From Bacillota bacterium (GTDB lineage: Bacteria > Bacillota_I > Bacilli_A > RF39 > UBA660), in NCBI GenBank assembly GCA_015059405.1, contig SVAL01000009.1:1-64000 (forward strand): 64,000 bases of DNA, given 5' to 3'. Below, in pieces: positions 48,680-60,200 of this stretch. Made by a program: the position numbers and the translations under genes. The notes beneath the pieces are model-generated. The model did no database searches. It saw only the letters and a list, made by a program, of their open reading frames with translations, and was not told where the DNA came from. The stretch's first letter is position 1. Every line of letters begins with the position of its first letter.

Positions 48680-49576
48680 CTAATTGTTTTTTATCTTCTC
48701 TATTATACCATAAACCATTGAAATTCTAGTAGGAATAATATATTTAGCGTTTACTGCTTTAGTAATAGCACATATGCAAATACGCATTCCTCTAGCTGTA
48801 CCACTCCACAAAGAACGATTTTCCATATTATCATTTTGAACTTCAAGAAGTGATTTATGATAGAAAAAATCTTCATTATATTCATCCATTGTTAAAGAAT
48901 CCATGTACCAGTGTTGTTTTGGATCTAAATAAAATCTATTTACTTTCAAAGGATAATTTAAAGTCTCATAGAATGTTAAATAATCTCCACCCGCTAAAAC
49001 AAGAATATCTGCTTTATTATCGGGAATATTAGTCATATCTAAAGTATCATTAACCATATCTTCTAATAAACTTGTTGCTGTTTCTTCATTTATATCAGGA
49101 AAACGATTACATACATCCATAACACCATAATTATTGTGTGATGTTTCAATTATTTTTTTATTCTCAACAATAGATAATTCAGTAGATGCACTTCCACCAA
49201 TCATAACAGCAATTTTCCCTGGATAATCTATTTTAGAAACAACTCCATATACTGTTAATTCAGTTTCCATCTCTGGAGTTACTATAGTAAATTCTAAATT
49301 AGTTGCATCTTTAAATTCTTTTAAGAACTTTCCTCTTTCTAAATTATCTAAATTTCTAAAAATACTAGTACCAAATACATAAATTGGATAATTATATTTC
49401 TTTAGTGATTCGATATGTTCATATAGTTTTTCTAAATCACTTTCCACTATTCTTTTATTTAATTTATAATTATTTCTAAATTCAATAGTAATAGTACCTA
49501 AATCTTTTAATTTTTCTTCATATAAGTATGTTTTAGTATTAGTAGAACCTACTTCAATAATGATAAAATTATTCAT
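48680..49576 (-). CDS. Ppx/GppA-like ASKHA-fold protein
   Basis: 'FIIIEVGSTNTKTYLYE' and 'KIAVMIGGSASTELSIVE' phosphate-loop motifs. Confidence 0.6.
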   Translation of the reverse strand: MNNFIIIEVGSTNTKTYLYEEKLKDLGTITIEFRNNYKLNKRIVESDLEKLYEHIESLKKYNYPIYVFGTSIFRNLDNLERGKFLKEFKDATNLEFTIVTPEMETELTVYGVVSKIDYPGKIAVMIGGSASTELSIVENKKIIETSHNNYGVMDVCNRFPDINEETATSLLEDMVNDTLDMTNIPDNKADILVLAGGDYLTFYETLNYPLKVNRFYLDPKQHWYMDSLTMDEYNEDFFYHKSLLEVQNDNMENRSLWSGTARGMRICICAITKAVNAKYIIPTRISMVYGIIEKIKNN

Positions 49577-49635
49577 ATCATCATCCTCCTATATGAATTA
49601 TAACATATATTAAAAATCATATAAATAATAAAAAA

Positions 49636-49655
49636 ACAACCTGATGGTTGTCTTA
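49636..49655 (-). terminator. terminator of serS
   Basis: ACAACC-tgat-GGTTGT next to A/T tracts. Confidence 0.65.
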
Positions 49656-49656
49656 T

Positions 49657-50943
49657 TTATTTAATAGGTTTAATTATTTCTTTTCCACCCATATAAGGTT
49701 GTAATGCTTTTGGTACATTAATTGTTCCATCTTCATTGTAATTATTTTCTAAGAAAGCAATTAATGCACGAGGAGATGCTAGAACTGTATTATTTAATGT
49801 GTGAACTAAATAATTATCTTTTTCTCCTTTAGCACGGATACCTAAACGACGTGCTTGAGCATCAGTAAGGTTAGAACAACTTCCTACTTCAAAGTATTTT
49901 TGTTGACGAGGTGACCATGCTTCAATATCACAAGATTTAACTTTTAAATCCGCTAAGTCTCCACTACAACATTCAAGTGTTCTTACTGGAATATCTAAAC
50001 TTCTAAAGAATTCAACAGTAAAACTCCACATTTTGTTATACCAATCCATTGAGTCTTCTGGTTTACATAATACTACCATTTCTTGCTTTTCAAATTGGTG
50101 TACACGATATACTCCTCTTTCTTCAATACCATGAGCACCTACTTCTTTTCTAAAACAAGGAGAATATGATGTCATACAAATTGGAAGTTCTGCTTCTTTA
50201 ACAATTTGGTCTTTAAATTTACCAATCATAGAATGTTCACTAGTACCAATCAAATATAGATCTTCACCTTCTATTTTATACATCATAGCTTCCATTTCAG
50301 CAAAAGACATAACACCAGTTACAACATCACTTCTAATCATAAATGGTGGGATTGCATAAATGAATCCTTTATCAATCATGAAATCTCTAGCATATGAAAT
50401 CATTGCAGAATGAAGGCGTGCTGCATCTCCCATTAAATAGTAGAAACCATTACCACTAGTTCTTCCTGATGAATCTTTATCAAGTCCTGCGATACTTGCC
50501 ATAATATCTGCATGATATGGAACTTCATAAGCTGGCACTACTGGTTCTCCAAATTTTTCTACTTCAACATTTTCACTATCATCTTTACCAACTGGTACGC
50601 TATCATCGATGATATTTGGAATAACCATCATTCTAGTTTTAACTTCTTTTCCAAGTTCTACTTCTTGAGTTTCCAATTCTACTAATTTATCGTTGATTTC
50701 TTTTACTTTTTCTTTCATGTTATTAGCTTCTTCAATTTTCTTTTCACGCATTAAAGCACCAATTGAATTACTAATATTATTTCTTTCACTACGAAGATTA
50801 TCTCCTTCTAACTTTACTTTTCTTTGTTGTTCATAAAGTTCAATTACTTCATCAACTAAAGGTAATTTTGCATCTTGAAATTTCTTCTTTATATTTTCTT
50901 TTACAATTTCAGGATTTTCTCTTACAAATTTAATATCTAACAT
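49657..50943 (-). CDS. serS: seryl-tRNA synthetase
   Basis: 'MLDIKFVRENPEIVKENIKKK', 'LIGTSEHSMIGKF', 'CFRKEVGAHGIEERGVYRVHQFEKQEMV', 'LNNTVLASPRALIAFLEN'. Confidence 0.97.
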   Translation of the reverse strand: MLDIKFVRENPEIVKENIKKKFQDAKLPLVDEVIELYEQQRKVKLEGDNLRSERNNISNSIGALMREKKIEEANNMKEKVKEINDKLVELETQEVELGKEVKTRMMVIPNIIDDSVPVGKDDSENVEVEKFGEPVVPAYEVPYHADIMASIAGLDKDSSGRTSGNGFYYLMGDAARLHSAMISYARDFMIDKGFIYAIPPFMIRSDVVTGVMSFAEMEAMMYKIEGEDLYLIGTSEHSMIGKFKDQIVKEAELPICMTSYSPCFRKEVGAHGIEERGVYRVHQFEKQEMVVLCKPEDSMDWYNKMWSFTVEFFRSLDIPVRTLECCSGDLADLKVKSCDIEAWSPRQQKYFEVGSCSNLTDAQARRLGIRAKGEKDNYLVHTLNNTVLASPRALIAFLENNYNEDGTINVPKALQPYMGGKEIIKPIK

Positions 50944-50967
50944 ATTCTCTCTCCTTTCATATAAGAA

Positions 50968-51170
50968 AAAAAGAGAATGGTATAAGGAGTGCATGAGCAC
51001 GGTACCATCCTCTGTTTAACTTACTTTGATAACGGTTGTTAACCGAAAATTATTAATTTCTCTCCTGAGTAGATTTCCATAAATATTATAATTCATTTTC
51101 ACCAACCATGAACTCTCTATATATAAATCTTTATGTACTTAGCTCAATCAACGATTTATGAGTAAATAAT
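50968..51170 (-). ncRNA. T-box leader of serS
   Basis: Minus strand CAGAGGATGGTACCGTGC antiterminator, TACCATTCTCTTTTTTT terminator; proposed specifier UCU in AAATCTACTCAGGAG. Confidence 0.9.
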
Positions 51171-51198
51171 AACACATAAAATTTTTTTAGTAAATATT

Positions 51199-51612
51199 TT
51201 ATTGCATTATTTTTCTTTTTGCGACTTGTTTTCCTTCTAAAATATAATCTTCTATAGTTGAACTATAACAATTTAGACATCTACTTCCAACTATTTTTGG
51301 ACCTATGTATTTCATTGGATCGTCAGCTTGCCCCTCAAATATAGTTACTTCGAATATAGGTCTATCTGAAGGTAGAAAACTAGATTTTTGATCTATTATT
51401 TGGAAATATGAAAAGTATGTATTTTCATTTATTTTATTTATATTAGAACTTTCACTATCCATATATCTTTCTTCAAAGTCTGGGATTGCTCTTTCAATAG
51501 TTGTATCTTCTTCATTTATAAATAAAATAGTATGATTAAATATACTTAACTTTTCTGGTTTATCTATTGGTTGTATTAAAAGTTTTCTTTCTCTATATAA
51601 TCTTTTTTCCAT
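51199..51612 (-). CDS. hypothetical protein
   Basis: RBS GGAGGTGAGAAA before MEKRLYRERK. Confidence 0.55.
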   Translation of the reverse strand: MEKRLYRERKLLIQPIDKPEKLSIFNHTILFINEEDTTIERAIPDFEERYMDSESSNINKINENTYFSYFQIIDQKSSFLPSDRPIFEVTIFEGQADDPMKYIGPKIVGSRCLNCYSSTIEDYILEGKQVAKRKIMQ

Positions 51613-51681
51613 TTTCTCACCTCCAAGTGCTGAGGTTTTTAATGATATCACAAATATAAAAAAAAAGCAAATTTTATTGCT

Positions 51682-52986
51682 TTAATTAAATTCTTTAAAT
51701 AAATTATCTAATTCTTCTTGTTGTTCTTTAGATATTTGTCCTTTATCTAATTCTACCCCAAACCACTCAGGTAAATTTTCTACTTTTTTATCAGTATTTG
51801 TTTTTGTTGGAGTTTTAGTTTTATCAACTAATTTCTTCATTTTATTATGTTCTTTTTCAGCTATTTTCATTGCTTCTTCTACTGTTTCAATATTTAATCT
51901 ACTCCATTGACTAGCAATAGCATCGACATAATTTTTATTAAACTTTTGATTATTTACTTTTAATACATAAGATATTAATACATTAACTACTCCTGGTTTC
52001 ATTTTATAATTAATCATTAAATCTTCTATTATTTTTAATTCTCTTTGACTTGGTTCACCATTTTTATATTTACTACTTAAATAGTCAAATGGAGTTGTAT
52101 TTTCAAAAGTATAAATTAATTTAGCGCGATTTGAATTATCACCTTGTGGACTCTTTAAATAATCAGGTTGTTTTGTGTATACAAGAGTTGGTAGAGACCC
52201 ACTATTTTCAAATTGATAGAAATTACGACAATTAATACGAAGTTCATTTTTATCAATCATACCTTTTTCATTAATACTATTTCTAACTAGCATTTGCATA
52301 TTTAAATCATCAATAGTATAAATATACGCTAAAGACTCTATTAAGTGTTTAACTTCATCATTAAAACATTTTTCATGAACCATACTTTTAGGAATACTAG
52401 ATATTATCAAGTTAAAATCTACTTTTTTATCTAGTGATAAAGTGCGACTATTTTTATCAATAATATTATCATTTTCATTAAAAATATTTCCTCTTACACT
52501 AGAAAATACACTATTGAAATTAGCTGTGATATCTTCATAATCTTTTAAATTTATTTTTGGTACTTTATAATAATTTATTATCTTATCATATTCTTTTTTT
52601 CCAATATTATTATATAAAACAACATTTAAAATTGGATGATTTAAAAACTCTTGAGCAGTCATTGGAGAATATAAAACATAGACATAATTATTTACATCTT
52701 CTTTTTTTACATATGTTTTTAAAAGTCCAACTGCTTCTAATTTTTCTCTTGCGATAACTAAGTTCTCCAACTTTATTTGCATAGTAGACATTAAATGATG
52801 ATGTGTTTCTTCATTAGACATAATCTCTCTTTTTAAAAGATCATCTATTAATGTAAAATATAAGCTTACTGCAGTATTACCAATAATTGGTTGGTATAAA
52901 GTTGTAACTATTTTTTTATCAGTTTCCGTGATAATAGTCTTATTAACTACTATATAAGTATCAGCTGGTAGAATTGTACTAGACAT
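51682..52986 (-). CDS. dnaB: DnaB-type replication initiation/membrane attachment protein (DnaD-like domains)
   Basis: N-term 'LYQPIIGNTAVSLYFTLIDDL...', 'LEAVGLLKTYV', C-term 'GVVNVLISYVLKVNNQKFNKNYVDAIASQWSRLNIETVEEAM'. Confidence 0.8.
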   Translation of the reverse strand: MSSTILPADTYIVVNKTIITETDKKIVTTLYQPIIGNTAVSLYFTLIDDLLKREIMSNEETHHHLMSTMQIKLENLVIAREKLEAVGLLKTYVKKEDVNNYVYVLYSPMTAQEFLNHPILNVVLYNNIGKKEYDKIINYYKVPKINLKDYEDITANFNSVFSSVRGNIFNENDNIIDKNSRTLSLDKKVDFNLIISSIPKSMVHEKCFNDEVKHLIESLAYIYTIDDLNMQMLVRNSINEKGMIDKNELRINCRNFYQFENSGSLPTLVYTKQPDYLKSPQGDNSNRAKLIYTFENTTPFDYLSSKYKNGEPSQRELKIIEDLMINYKMKPGVVNVLISYVLKVNNQKFNKNYVDAIASQWSRLNIETVEEAMKIAEKEHNKMKKLVDKTKTPTKTNTDKKVENLPEWFGVELDKGQISKEQQEELDNLFKEFN

Positions 52987-53038
52987 ATTATCACTTCCTT
53001 TAATTTAATTATATGAAATTATTTAATCTTAGACAAGT

Positions 53039-53818
53039 TTATTTCTTCTTTACTAAGACTGGGACATTCATTTTACTTAATGCATCTGTAACAATAGTTT
53101 TAAATGTATAATTTAGACTATCTATTGATACGGGTATTTTTCTTAATATTTCTTCTTCATGTTCAATATAAAAATCGTTTAGAGTTTGTCTTTTTAACCA
53201 TTCTCTAGTAAATATATTTTCTTTATCTACTGTTGAACTAATTTTAGTACCTGTATCAATTCTTCCATATGTATCACATGTAATTTTTATATCAAAAAAA
53301 TCATCACCTAAAGTTTGTTCAATACATTTGCCACTACCTCCTATTCCACCTTGATATAACATACTAAAGTGTTCTAAAGTAGCAAAGTATTCACTAATAC
53401 GATCATAATGTTTTACAACAAAGTCTTTGTCAGCTTGGTGATTTTCGAAATATATTTCTTCGCTATCAACATCTTTACATATAGTTAAATATTCAGCACC
53501 AAAATGACTCTCTTTACAAGTAAAACTAAATGTAATATGAGATTTTTTACCATCACATGAAGCCATTACACAATTACATGGTCTTTCACATATAGATACT
53601 TTCTTTTTAAAGATACGACCTACTTTTTGAATAACTGTATAACTATTATTTATTTCATCTTTAAAATCAGAATCAAATTGTATTTTTCTTAATTCTTCTA
53701 ACTTATTATTTAATATTTGTTGTAGTGTATAAATACTAATTTCATGATTTGTTGTTTCAACATCAGGCATATCTAAATATGCTTCTAGTGTTGTTTTTAA
53801 TTTTGTATATTCGTCCAT
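53039..53818 (-). CDS. hypothetical protein
   Basis: 259-aa ORF, no recognised motif. Confidence 0.6.
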   Translation of the reverse strand: MDEYTKLKTTLEAYLDMPDVETTNHEISIYTLQQILNNKLEELRKIQFDSDFKDEINNSYTVIQKVGRIFKKKVSICERPCNCVMASCDGKKSHITFSFTCKESHFGAEYLTICKDVDSEEIYFENHQADKDFVVKHYDRISEYFATLEHFSMLYQGGIGGSGKCIEQTLGDDFFDIKITCDTYGRIDTGTKISSTVDKENIFTREWLKRQTLNDFYIEHEEEILRKIPVSIDSLNYTFKTIVTDALSKMNVPVLVKKK

Positions 53819-53873
53819 AACCCACCTCTAATTAGTTATTTATTATATATTACTTTTTTATAAAACAAAAGAA

Positions 53874-53902
53874 AAAAGACTAAATTTAATTAGTCTTTTA
53901 TT
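53874..53902 (-). terminator. terminator of ileS
   Basis: AAAAGACTAAATTTAATTAGTCTTTT. Confidence 0.75.
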
Positions 53903-53903
53903 T

Positions 53904-56900
53904 TTATTTTCTTACTACATCTAATTTAACTTCAATTCCATTTAAATTATAATCTTCTGTTAAATCATTTTTTACTAAGAAATTATCACATAGAGTTTCA
54001 TTTTTAATAAATGATTCAAAATTATTCATAACTTTAGTTAATTCTTCGTTTTCGCTATATAGAATATCTATTCTATCAGTTATATTAAAGTCTTTTTCTT
54101 TTCTTAATTGTTGAATTTTACTAACAAGTTCTCTTGCGATACCTTCTTCTAATAATTCTTCTGTTAAAGTTGTATTTAAGATAATGAAATTGTTATTTTC
54201 CATTGCCGCATTAAATCCTTCTTTAGAAGAAATTCTTATATCGATCATATCTTTAGTTACTTTGAAGTTTCCTAAAGTTACTTCTTCCCCACTATCTAAT
54301 TTAGAAATATCTTCATTTGTTATACCAGCTAACTCTTTAGAGAATAATCCGATTTCTTTACCAAGAATTGGTCCACATACTTTAAAGTTAGGTTTAACTT
54401 CAAAGTTCATGTATTCTGATAAGTCATCTACAAAGTTAACTTCTTTTACATTTAATTCTTCTTTAACTAAATCAATTAAATCTTCAATAGTAGATTTATT
54501 TTTACCATCTAGGATTACTTCACTAATTGGTTGACGTACCTTTACTTTGGATTCTTCTCTAGCATTTCTTCCTAGGGAAATTAAATCTCTAATCAAATCC
54601 ATTCTCTTTTCAATTACTTCATCAATTAGACTTTCATCACATTTTGGATAATTAGCTAAATGTACGCTTTCTTCATCAGTTAAGTTAGTATATATTTCAT
54701 CAGTAGTAAATGGTACAACTGGAGCAGCTAATTTACATAATCCTACTAATACTTCATATGTAGTTTGGTAAACAGCTTTTTTACTATTATCTAATTCACT
54801 AGCCCAGAATCTTCTTCTATTTCTTCTAATATACCAGTTAGATAATTCTTCATTAACAAATCCATTTAAGTATTTAACTGCTTTGTTTAAATCATATTCT
54901 TCAAATGAATCAGTTACATTTTTAACTAGTTTATTATACTTAGATAATAACCATTTATCTATTTCTTCTAAGTCATTATATTCTACTTTAAATTCTCTTG
55001 GATCTAAGTTATCTGTATTAGCATACATTTGGAAGAATGTATAAGTATTTTTTAATGTGTTAAAGAACTTAGAATTGATTTCTTTAATTCCATCTTCATC
55101 AAATTTAAGTGGAGTCCATACAGGAGATGTATGTAACATATAGAATCTTGTTGCATCAGCTCCATAGTTTTTAAGTATTGTAAATGGTTCAATTGCATTT
55201 CCTTTAGACTTATGCATTTTTTGTCCATATTTATCTAAAAGAAGATCATTTACAAGTACATTTTTATATGGAGATTTTCCCATTATGAATGTAGAAATAA
55301 CTAATAGTGAATAGAACCATCCACGTGTTTGGTCAATTCCTTCTGAGATAAAGTCAGCTGGGAATTGTGATTCAAATAATTCCTTATTTTCAAATGGATA
55401 ATGATATTGAGCAAAAGGCATTGCACCTGAATCAAACCAACAGTCAATTACATCTTTTACTCTTGTCATTTCTTTACCACATACTGGACATTTTAAATGT
55501 ACATCATCTACATATGGTCTATGAAGTTCGATTGTTTCATCAATATCTTCAATAGCACGTTCAACTAGTTCTTTACGTGAACCTATCATTTCATCATGAC
55601 CACAACTACATCTCCATAGAGGAATTGGAGTACCCCAATATCTATTTCTAGAGATTGCCCAGTCATTCATATTTTCTAACCAGTTTCCAAAACGTTTTTC
55701 TCCAACATATTCTGGATACCAATTTACTTTATTATTTTCTTCAATTATTTTATCTTTTAATGCAGTTGTTTTTATATATAAACTTGGTTTTGAATAGTAA
55801 ACAAGTGGTGTTTTACATCTCCAACAATGTGGATAGTTATGTACCATTTTTTGTTTTTTAAATATTTTATCTTCTGCCGCTAAATACTTAATGATATCTA
55901 GTTCAAGTTCACTATCAACTACTAATCTTCCTTGCCATGGTCCTTCTGTAAAACATCCATTTTCATCTACTGGATTTAATACTGGTAAATCATATTTTAA
56001 CCCTACTTCATAGTCGTCTTGTCCGAAAGCTGGAGCAATATGTACGATACCTGTACCATCTTCCATAGTTACATAATCAGCACATGTTATAAAGAATGCT
56101 TTTTTATTTACATTTAATATTGGTAAGAATTGTTCATATTCAACATATTCTAAATCTTTTCCTTTATATGTTTCTACTACTTCAAATTCATCACCTAATA
56201 CTTTACTTGCTAATTTTTCAGCAACAATGAAATTGTATCCACGTGATGCACATTTTACATATGTTTCATTAGGATTAACACAAGCTGCAACATTACTCAT
56301 TAATGTCCATGGAGTTGTTGTCCATACAAGTAAATATGTATTTTCTTGATCCTTTAATTTGAAAGGAACTGTTACTGTATTAACACTTATTTCTTTATAT
56401 CCTTGAGCAACTTCATGAGATGCTAGTCCTGTACCACATCTTGGACAATATGGAAGTATTTTTAATCCATCATATACTAATCCTTCATCAAAGAATCTTT
56501 TTAATATCCACCATTCTGTTTCAATATAATCATTTTGATATGTAATATATGGATCATCTAAATTAATGAATTGTCCCATTTTATTAGTAAAATCAGTAAA
56601 TGCTTTTTCATTTTTCCATACATTTTCACGACATTTTTCATTAAATTCTTTTATACCATATTTTTCAATATCACCTTTACCAGAGAATCCTAATTCTTTT
56701 TCTACTGCTACTTCTACTGGTAATCCATGAGTATCCCATCCTACTTTACGTAGTACTTTATACCCTTGCATTGTCTTATATTTACAGATTGTGTCTTTTA
56801 GTAGTTTTGCTAACATATGGTGAATTCCAGGCATACCATTTGCTGTTGCTGGCCCATCATAGAATACAAAATAGTCATCTCTATTATCAATTGTTTTTTG

Positions 56901-56984
56901 AAGCAAATTTTCTTTTTGCCATTTTTCACTTAGTTTTTGTTCTAAGTCTGATTGTTTTTCTTTAGATAATTCTTTAAAACTCAT
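53904..56984 (-). CDS. ileS: isoleucyl-tRNA synthetase
   Basis: 'FYDGPATANGMPGIHHMLAKLLKDT', 'VGWDTHGLPVEVAVEKEL', 'DKYGQKMHKSKGNAI'. Confidence 0.97.
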   Translation of the reverse strand: MSFKELSKEKQSDLEQKLSEKWQKENLLQKTIDNRDDYFVFYDGPATANGMPGIHHMLAKLLKDTICKYKTMQGYKVLRKVGWDTHGLPVEVAVEKELGFSGKGDIEKYGIKEFNEKCRENVWKNEKAFTDFTNKMGQFINLDDPYITYQNDYIETEWWILKRFFDEGLVYDGLKILPYCPRCGTGLASHEVAQGYKEISVNTVTVPFKLKDQENTYLLVWTTTPWTLMSNVAACVNPNETYVKCASRGYNFIVAEKLASKVLGDEFEVVETYKGKDLEYVEYEQFLPILNVNKKAFFITCADYVTMEDGTGIVHIAPAFGQDDYEVGLKYDLPVLNPVDENGCFTEGPWQGRLVVDSELELDIIKYLAAEDKIFKKQKMVHNYPHCWRCKTPLVYYSKPSLYIKTTALKDKIIEENNKVNWYPEYVGEKRFGNWLENMNDWAISRNRYWGTPIPLWRCSCGHDEMIGSRKELVERAIEDIDETIELHRPYVDDVHLKCPVCGKEMTRVKDVIDCWFDSGAMPFAQYHYPFENKELFESQFPADFISEGIDQTRGWFYSLLVISTFIMGKSPYKNVLVNDLLLDKYGQKMHKSKGNAIEPFTILKNYGADATRFYMLHTSPVWTPLKFDEDGIKEINSKFFNTLKNTYTFFQMYANTDNLDPREFKVEYNDLEEIDKWLLSKYNKLVKNVTDSFEEYDLNKAVKYLNGFVNEELSNWYIRRNRRRFWASELDNSKKAVYQTTYEVLVGLCKLAAPVVPFTTDEIYTNLTDEESVHLANYPKCDESLIDEVIEKRMDLIRDLISLGRNAREESKVKVRQPISEVILDGKNKSTIEDLIDLVKEELNVKEVNFVDDLSEYMNFEVKPNFKVCGPILGKEIGLFSKELAGITNEDISKLDSGEEVTLGNFKVTKDMIDIRISSKEGFNAAMENNNFIILNTTLTEELLEEGIARELVSKIQQLRKEKDFNITDRIDILYSENEELTKVMNNFESFIKNETLCDNFLVKNDLTEDYNLNGIEVKLDVVRK

Positions 56985-57007
56985 AATATCAATTCCTTTC
57001 TTTAAAT

Positions 57008-57240
57008 AAAAAAACGACCATTCGTAAAGGACGAATGATCGTGGTACCACCTTAATTTGTAATTATAATAATAATTACCTCTTAACTATAACGCGTTACC
57101 GTTTTTATCTTATCCATAAAACGCACTTGAAAGTGATCTTAATTAGCTATTTGTTTGTCTACTCTCACCTAACTAGACTCTCTTATAAAACCTTTTACTA
57201 ATTACGTCTTTCGCACTTGCTTTCAATACACATAATATTA
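57008..57240 (-). ncRNA. T-box leader of ileS
   Basis: Minus strand AAGGTGGTACCACGATCATTCGTCC antiterminator with competing terminator GACGAATGATCG/CGACCATTCGT...; proposed specifier AUC. Confidence 0.88.
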
Positions 57241-57272
57241 ACATATGTTTTATTTTTTGACAAGAATTATTT

Positions 57273-60200
57273 TTATTTTCCTAATTTATCAGTATTAGAA
57301 TCTTCTTGATATGTATTTGAAGATTTTAATCCATTCAAGAAACTTCTTACTATATCTACTGTATCTAAATTTTCTTTTGAATCTGATGGAATAAATTTAA
57401 TTTCTGGATGCAATTCTAAAATATAGGTTTGCATTGTTTTAACCATTTTCACATAACCTGTAGAATTCATATTGTTCCATACAAAGTTATCATGTGGAAA
57501 AGATCTTGATTTTTCTTCGGACAACTGATTTTGACCGAAGTCCCAAACACTATAACTTGTTTTAAAATCGTCATATGGTTTTCTACTTGTCTCATCAATA
57601 ACTATTTCTTTTTTGCCATCTATTTCAATTACTTTCATAACACCTGATGCAATTAAGAATTCTTCTGCAGCTTCTTCTAGAGAACCACCATTTTGTAATA
57701 TCCAGTTTTCTGTACCTACTCCACCTAAACCACCTTGTGGATTTTCTCCAGCATGATGCGGTTTATAACACTCTCCTTTTTTTAGTAATGTTTTAGCAAG
57801 AACAATATTTGATAATACTAGTAAATATTTATCTGGATCTTGTTTTTTGATTGTTTCTAATCTATCAGACAAACACATATCAGTAGTATAAGTAATTTTG
57901 TCTGATTTTAAAGCATAACTAATATCAACTTCTACTTCTTTGCCATCAATATTTACTTTTGCTTTTCTTAAATCTCCCGATTTTTTGTCGATTCCAAGTC
58001 CCTCACAAACATTGTTTGCGATTATTGCTTTTCTATCATAGCTTTCACTTCTATCAATTCGAACTAAGTAATCAAAGTCTCCATCACCAATTTGATTAGT
58101 TCCTCTTCCAGTTGACCCTGTATCTATTAATTCAACACTACCAGATTGTAAATCTCCATCAATTATTGTTTTCATTTGTAATCCAGAAGAATTAAAACCT
58201 ACTCTTAACTTTTCTTCTAGTTTACTTCTTAATAAAGCAGTTTGTTCTATATTATCACTAATGGCATCTACTAATTCTAATGTATATTCATTCGATAAAT
58301 TATCTGCAAATTCATAATTATTAATTCCATAATAAGATAATCCATTCATTTTCTTTCTTAAATTTTCATAGTTTTCAGGAGTAAATAATAATTCTCCTTG
58401 TATATCTACTACTGGAAAATAAAATCCATTTTTAGCTAGAATTAATCCTATTTTATCTACTAATTCTTTATTATCACAACAAATATAATTAATTTGACTA
58501 GTTGCAAATCCTGTTCTAATTCCATAATGAGTAAGACCTAATGTTTTAAAAATTTCATAATCACCTAATATACTTGAATCTTCTACTAATTGAAATTCTT
58601 CAACACCATTACCGCGTGTACAATTATATTTATTTACAGCATTTTTAATCACAAAATATATTGGTCCATAACTATTAGCTTCCAGTCTAGACAAACTTTC
58701 TTTATTGTCTTCTTTTTGTTCAACTACTATAGATAAATCAGTATCAAATGGTGTTAAATCTGAATTAACATTTCCACCTAAGAATTCTTTTGATACACTT
58801 CCATGTTGAATAATTGTATCAAGATAAGATATTCCACCAATTCCTTTTATTAAATCGCCTTTTTCTAATACTAAAGGAATTTTTGAATTGTTTTTACCAT
58901 TTTCTGTTGCTTCTTTTCTATATCTATTCATCATATCTTTTAATTCTTGTAGTGTTTCTACTTGTATATATGCATAATAATTATTTCTTATAATTTGATC
59001 TGGTATTTTAGATATATCTATTTCTTTATATATATTAATTAATACATATAAATTTTCTTCTAAATTTTCAGAAAGAGATATTTGATTAGTTGGATTTTGT
59101 TTATTATATAAACTTTCTAAATGATATATATATGTATTTAAAATATATTTATCATCTGATGATAAATTATATATATCTTTTTTACCTTCTATTAATTCTG
59201 AAAATATTAGATTACCCTTTTCTATATTTTCTATATATTCTATAAATGTTTTATCATTTGATGCGATTGTTGTTTTTAATAAATCTGCATACATTAACAT
59301 TTCAACGGCATAGGTTTTATCTCCATATATTTTCTCTGCTTCTCTTCCTAAGATTGTATCTTCTGGGCTAGCATAACTTAATAGTGTTGGAGAAATACTA
59401 TCTTTTTTATCTAATATAGTTTGAATTAATTTTTCATGTGGATAAAGTAATTTAAAAGAGTTAAATATTTTATCCATATGAGATAAGTTTCTTGTTAAAA
59501 ATATTTTTTCTATTTTAGTAAATTGTTCAATTGGATCTTCTTTATTTTGACTAGTGTTTTGTAAAATCATTGTTGCAATATTTATATATCTACCCGATAT
59601 TTCACTAGAGTTAGATAATCTAATTTTCTTTAATAAATCTGGGATAGTAGTTATTACTTCTTCTTGAATAGTTCCCGAGTAAATTGCTTCAATGCTTCCA
59701 GATATAAAGTCTTCATATACGCCTTTTAGATCAATATCTTGAATATCTTTATAAACATTTAATATAATTTTTTGTTTATCTGTTAGATAATGTTCATATT
59801 CTTCTACAGAGCTAATACAACTTAAACATCCTTCTTCAAAAAACTTATCTATTAAAGCTTTAGTTGCTTTATTATCAACAATATATTTTTCTATAAGTTC
59901 TTTTTCAAAAAAAGTATTACATATAAACTCAATTTGATTTTGTTTTTGAATGTCATCATTTTGTTTAATGATTGGTGCTACTATTGAAATAAATTTTTTT
60001 TGAGATGGAGTAATATATTTATCATCTAAAACTAGAAGTGATTCTACACATTTACTTTTTATTAATCCTTTAAAGAATTCTCCTGTTATTTGTCCTTTTT
60101 CATCCAAGTATTCTTTATTATTATATATACTACATATAATTTTTATTTCTTCTTCCCACTTTTGATTTTTATTTATAATTTCTTCTATTATGTTTAATGA

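Noticed and set aside
53904-57050. Full ORF-track extent of ileS
   Set aside because: First 22 codons overlap the T-box terminator; start reassigned to 56984.
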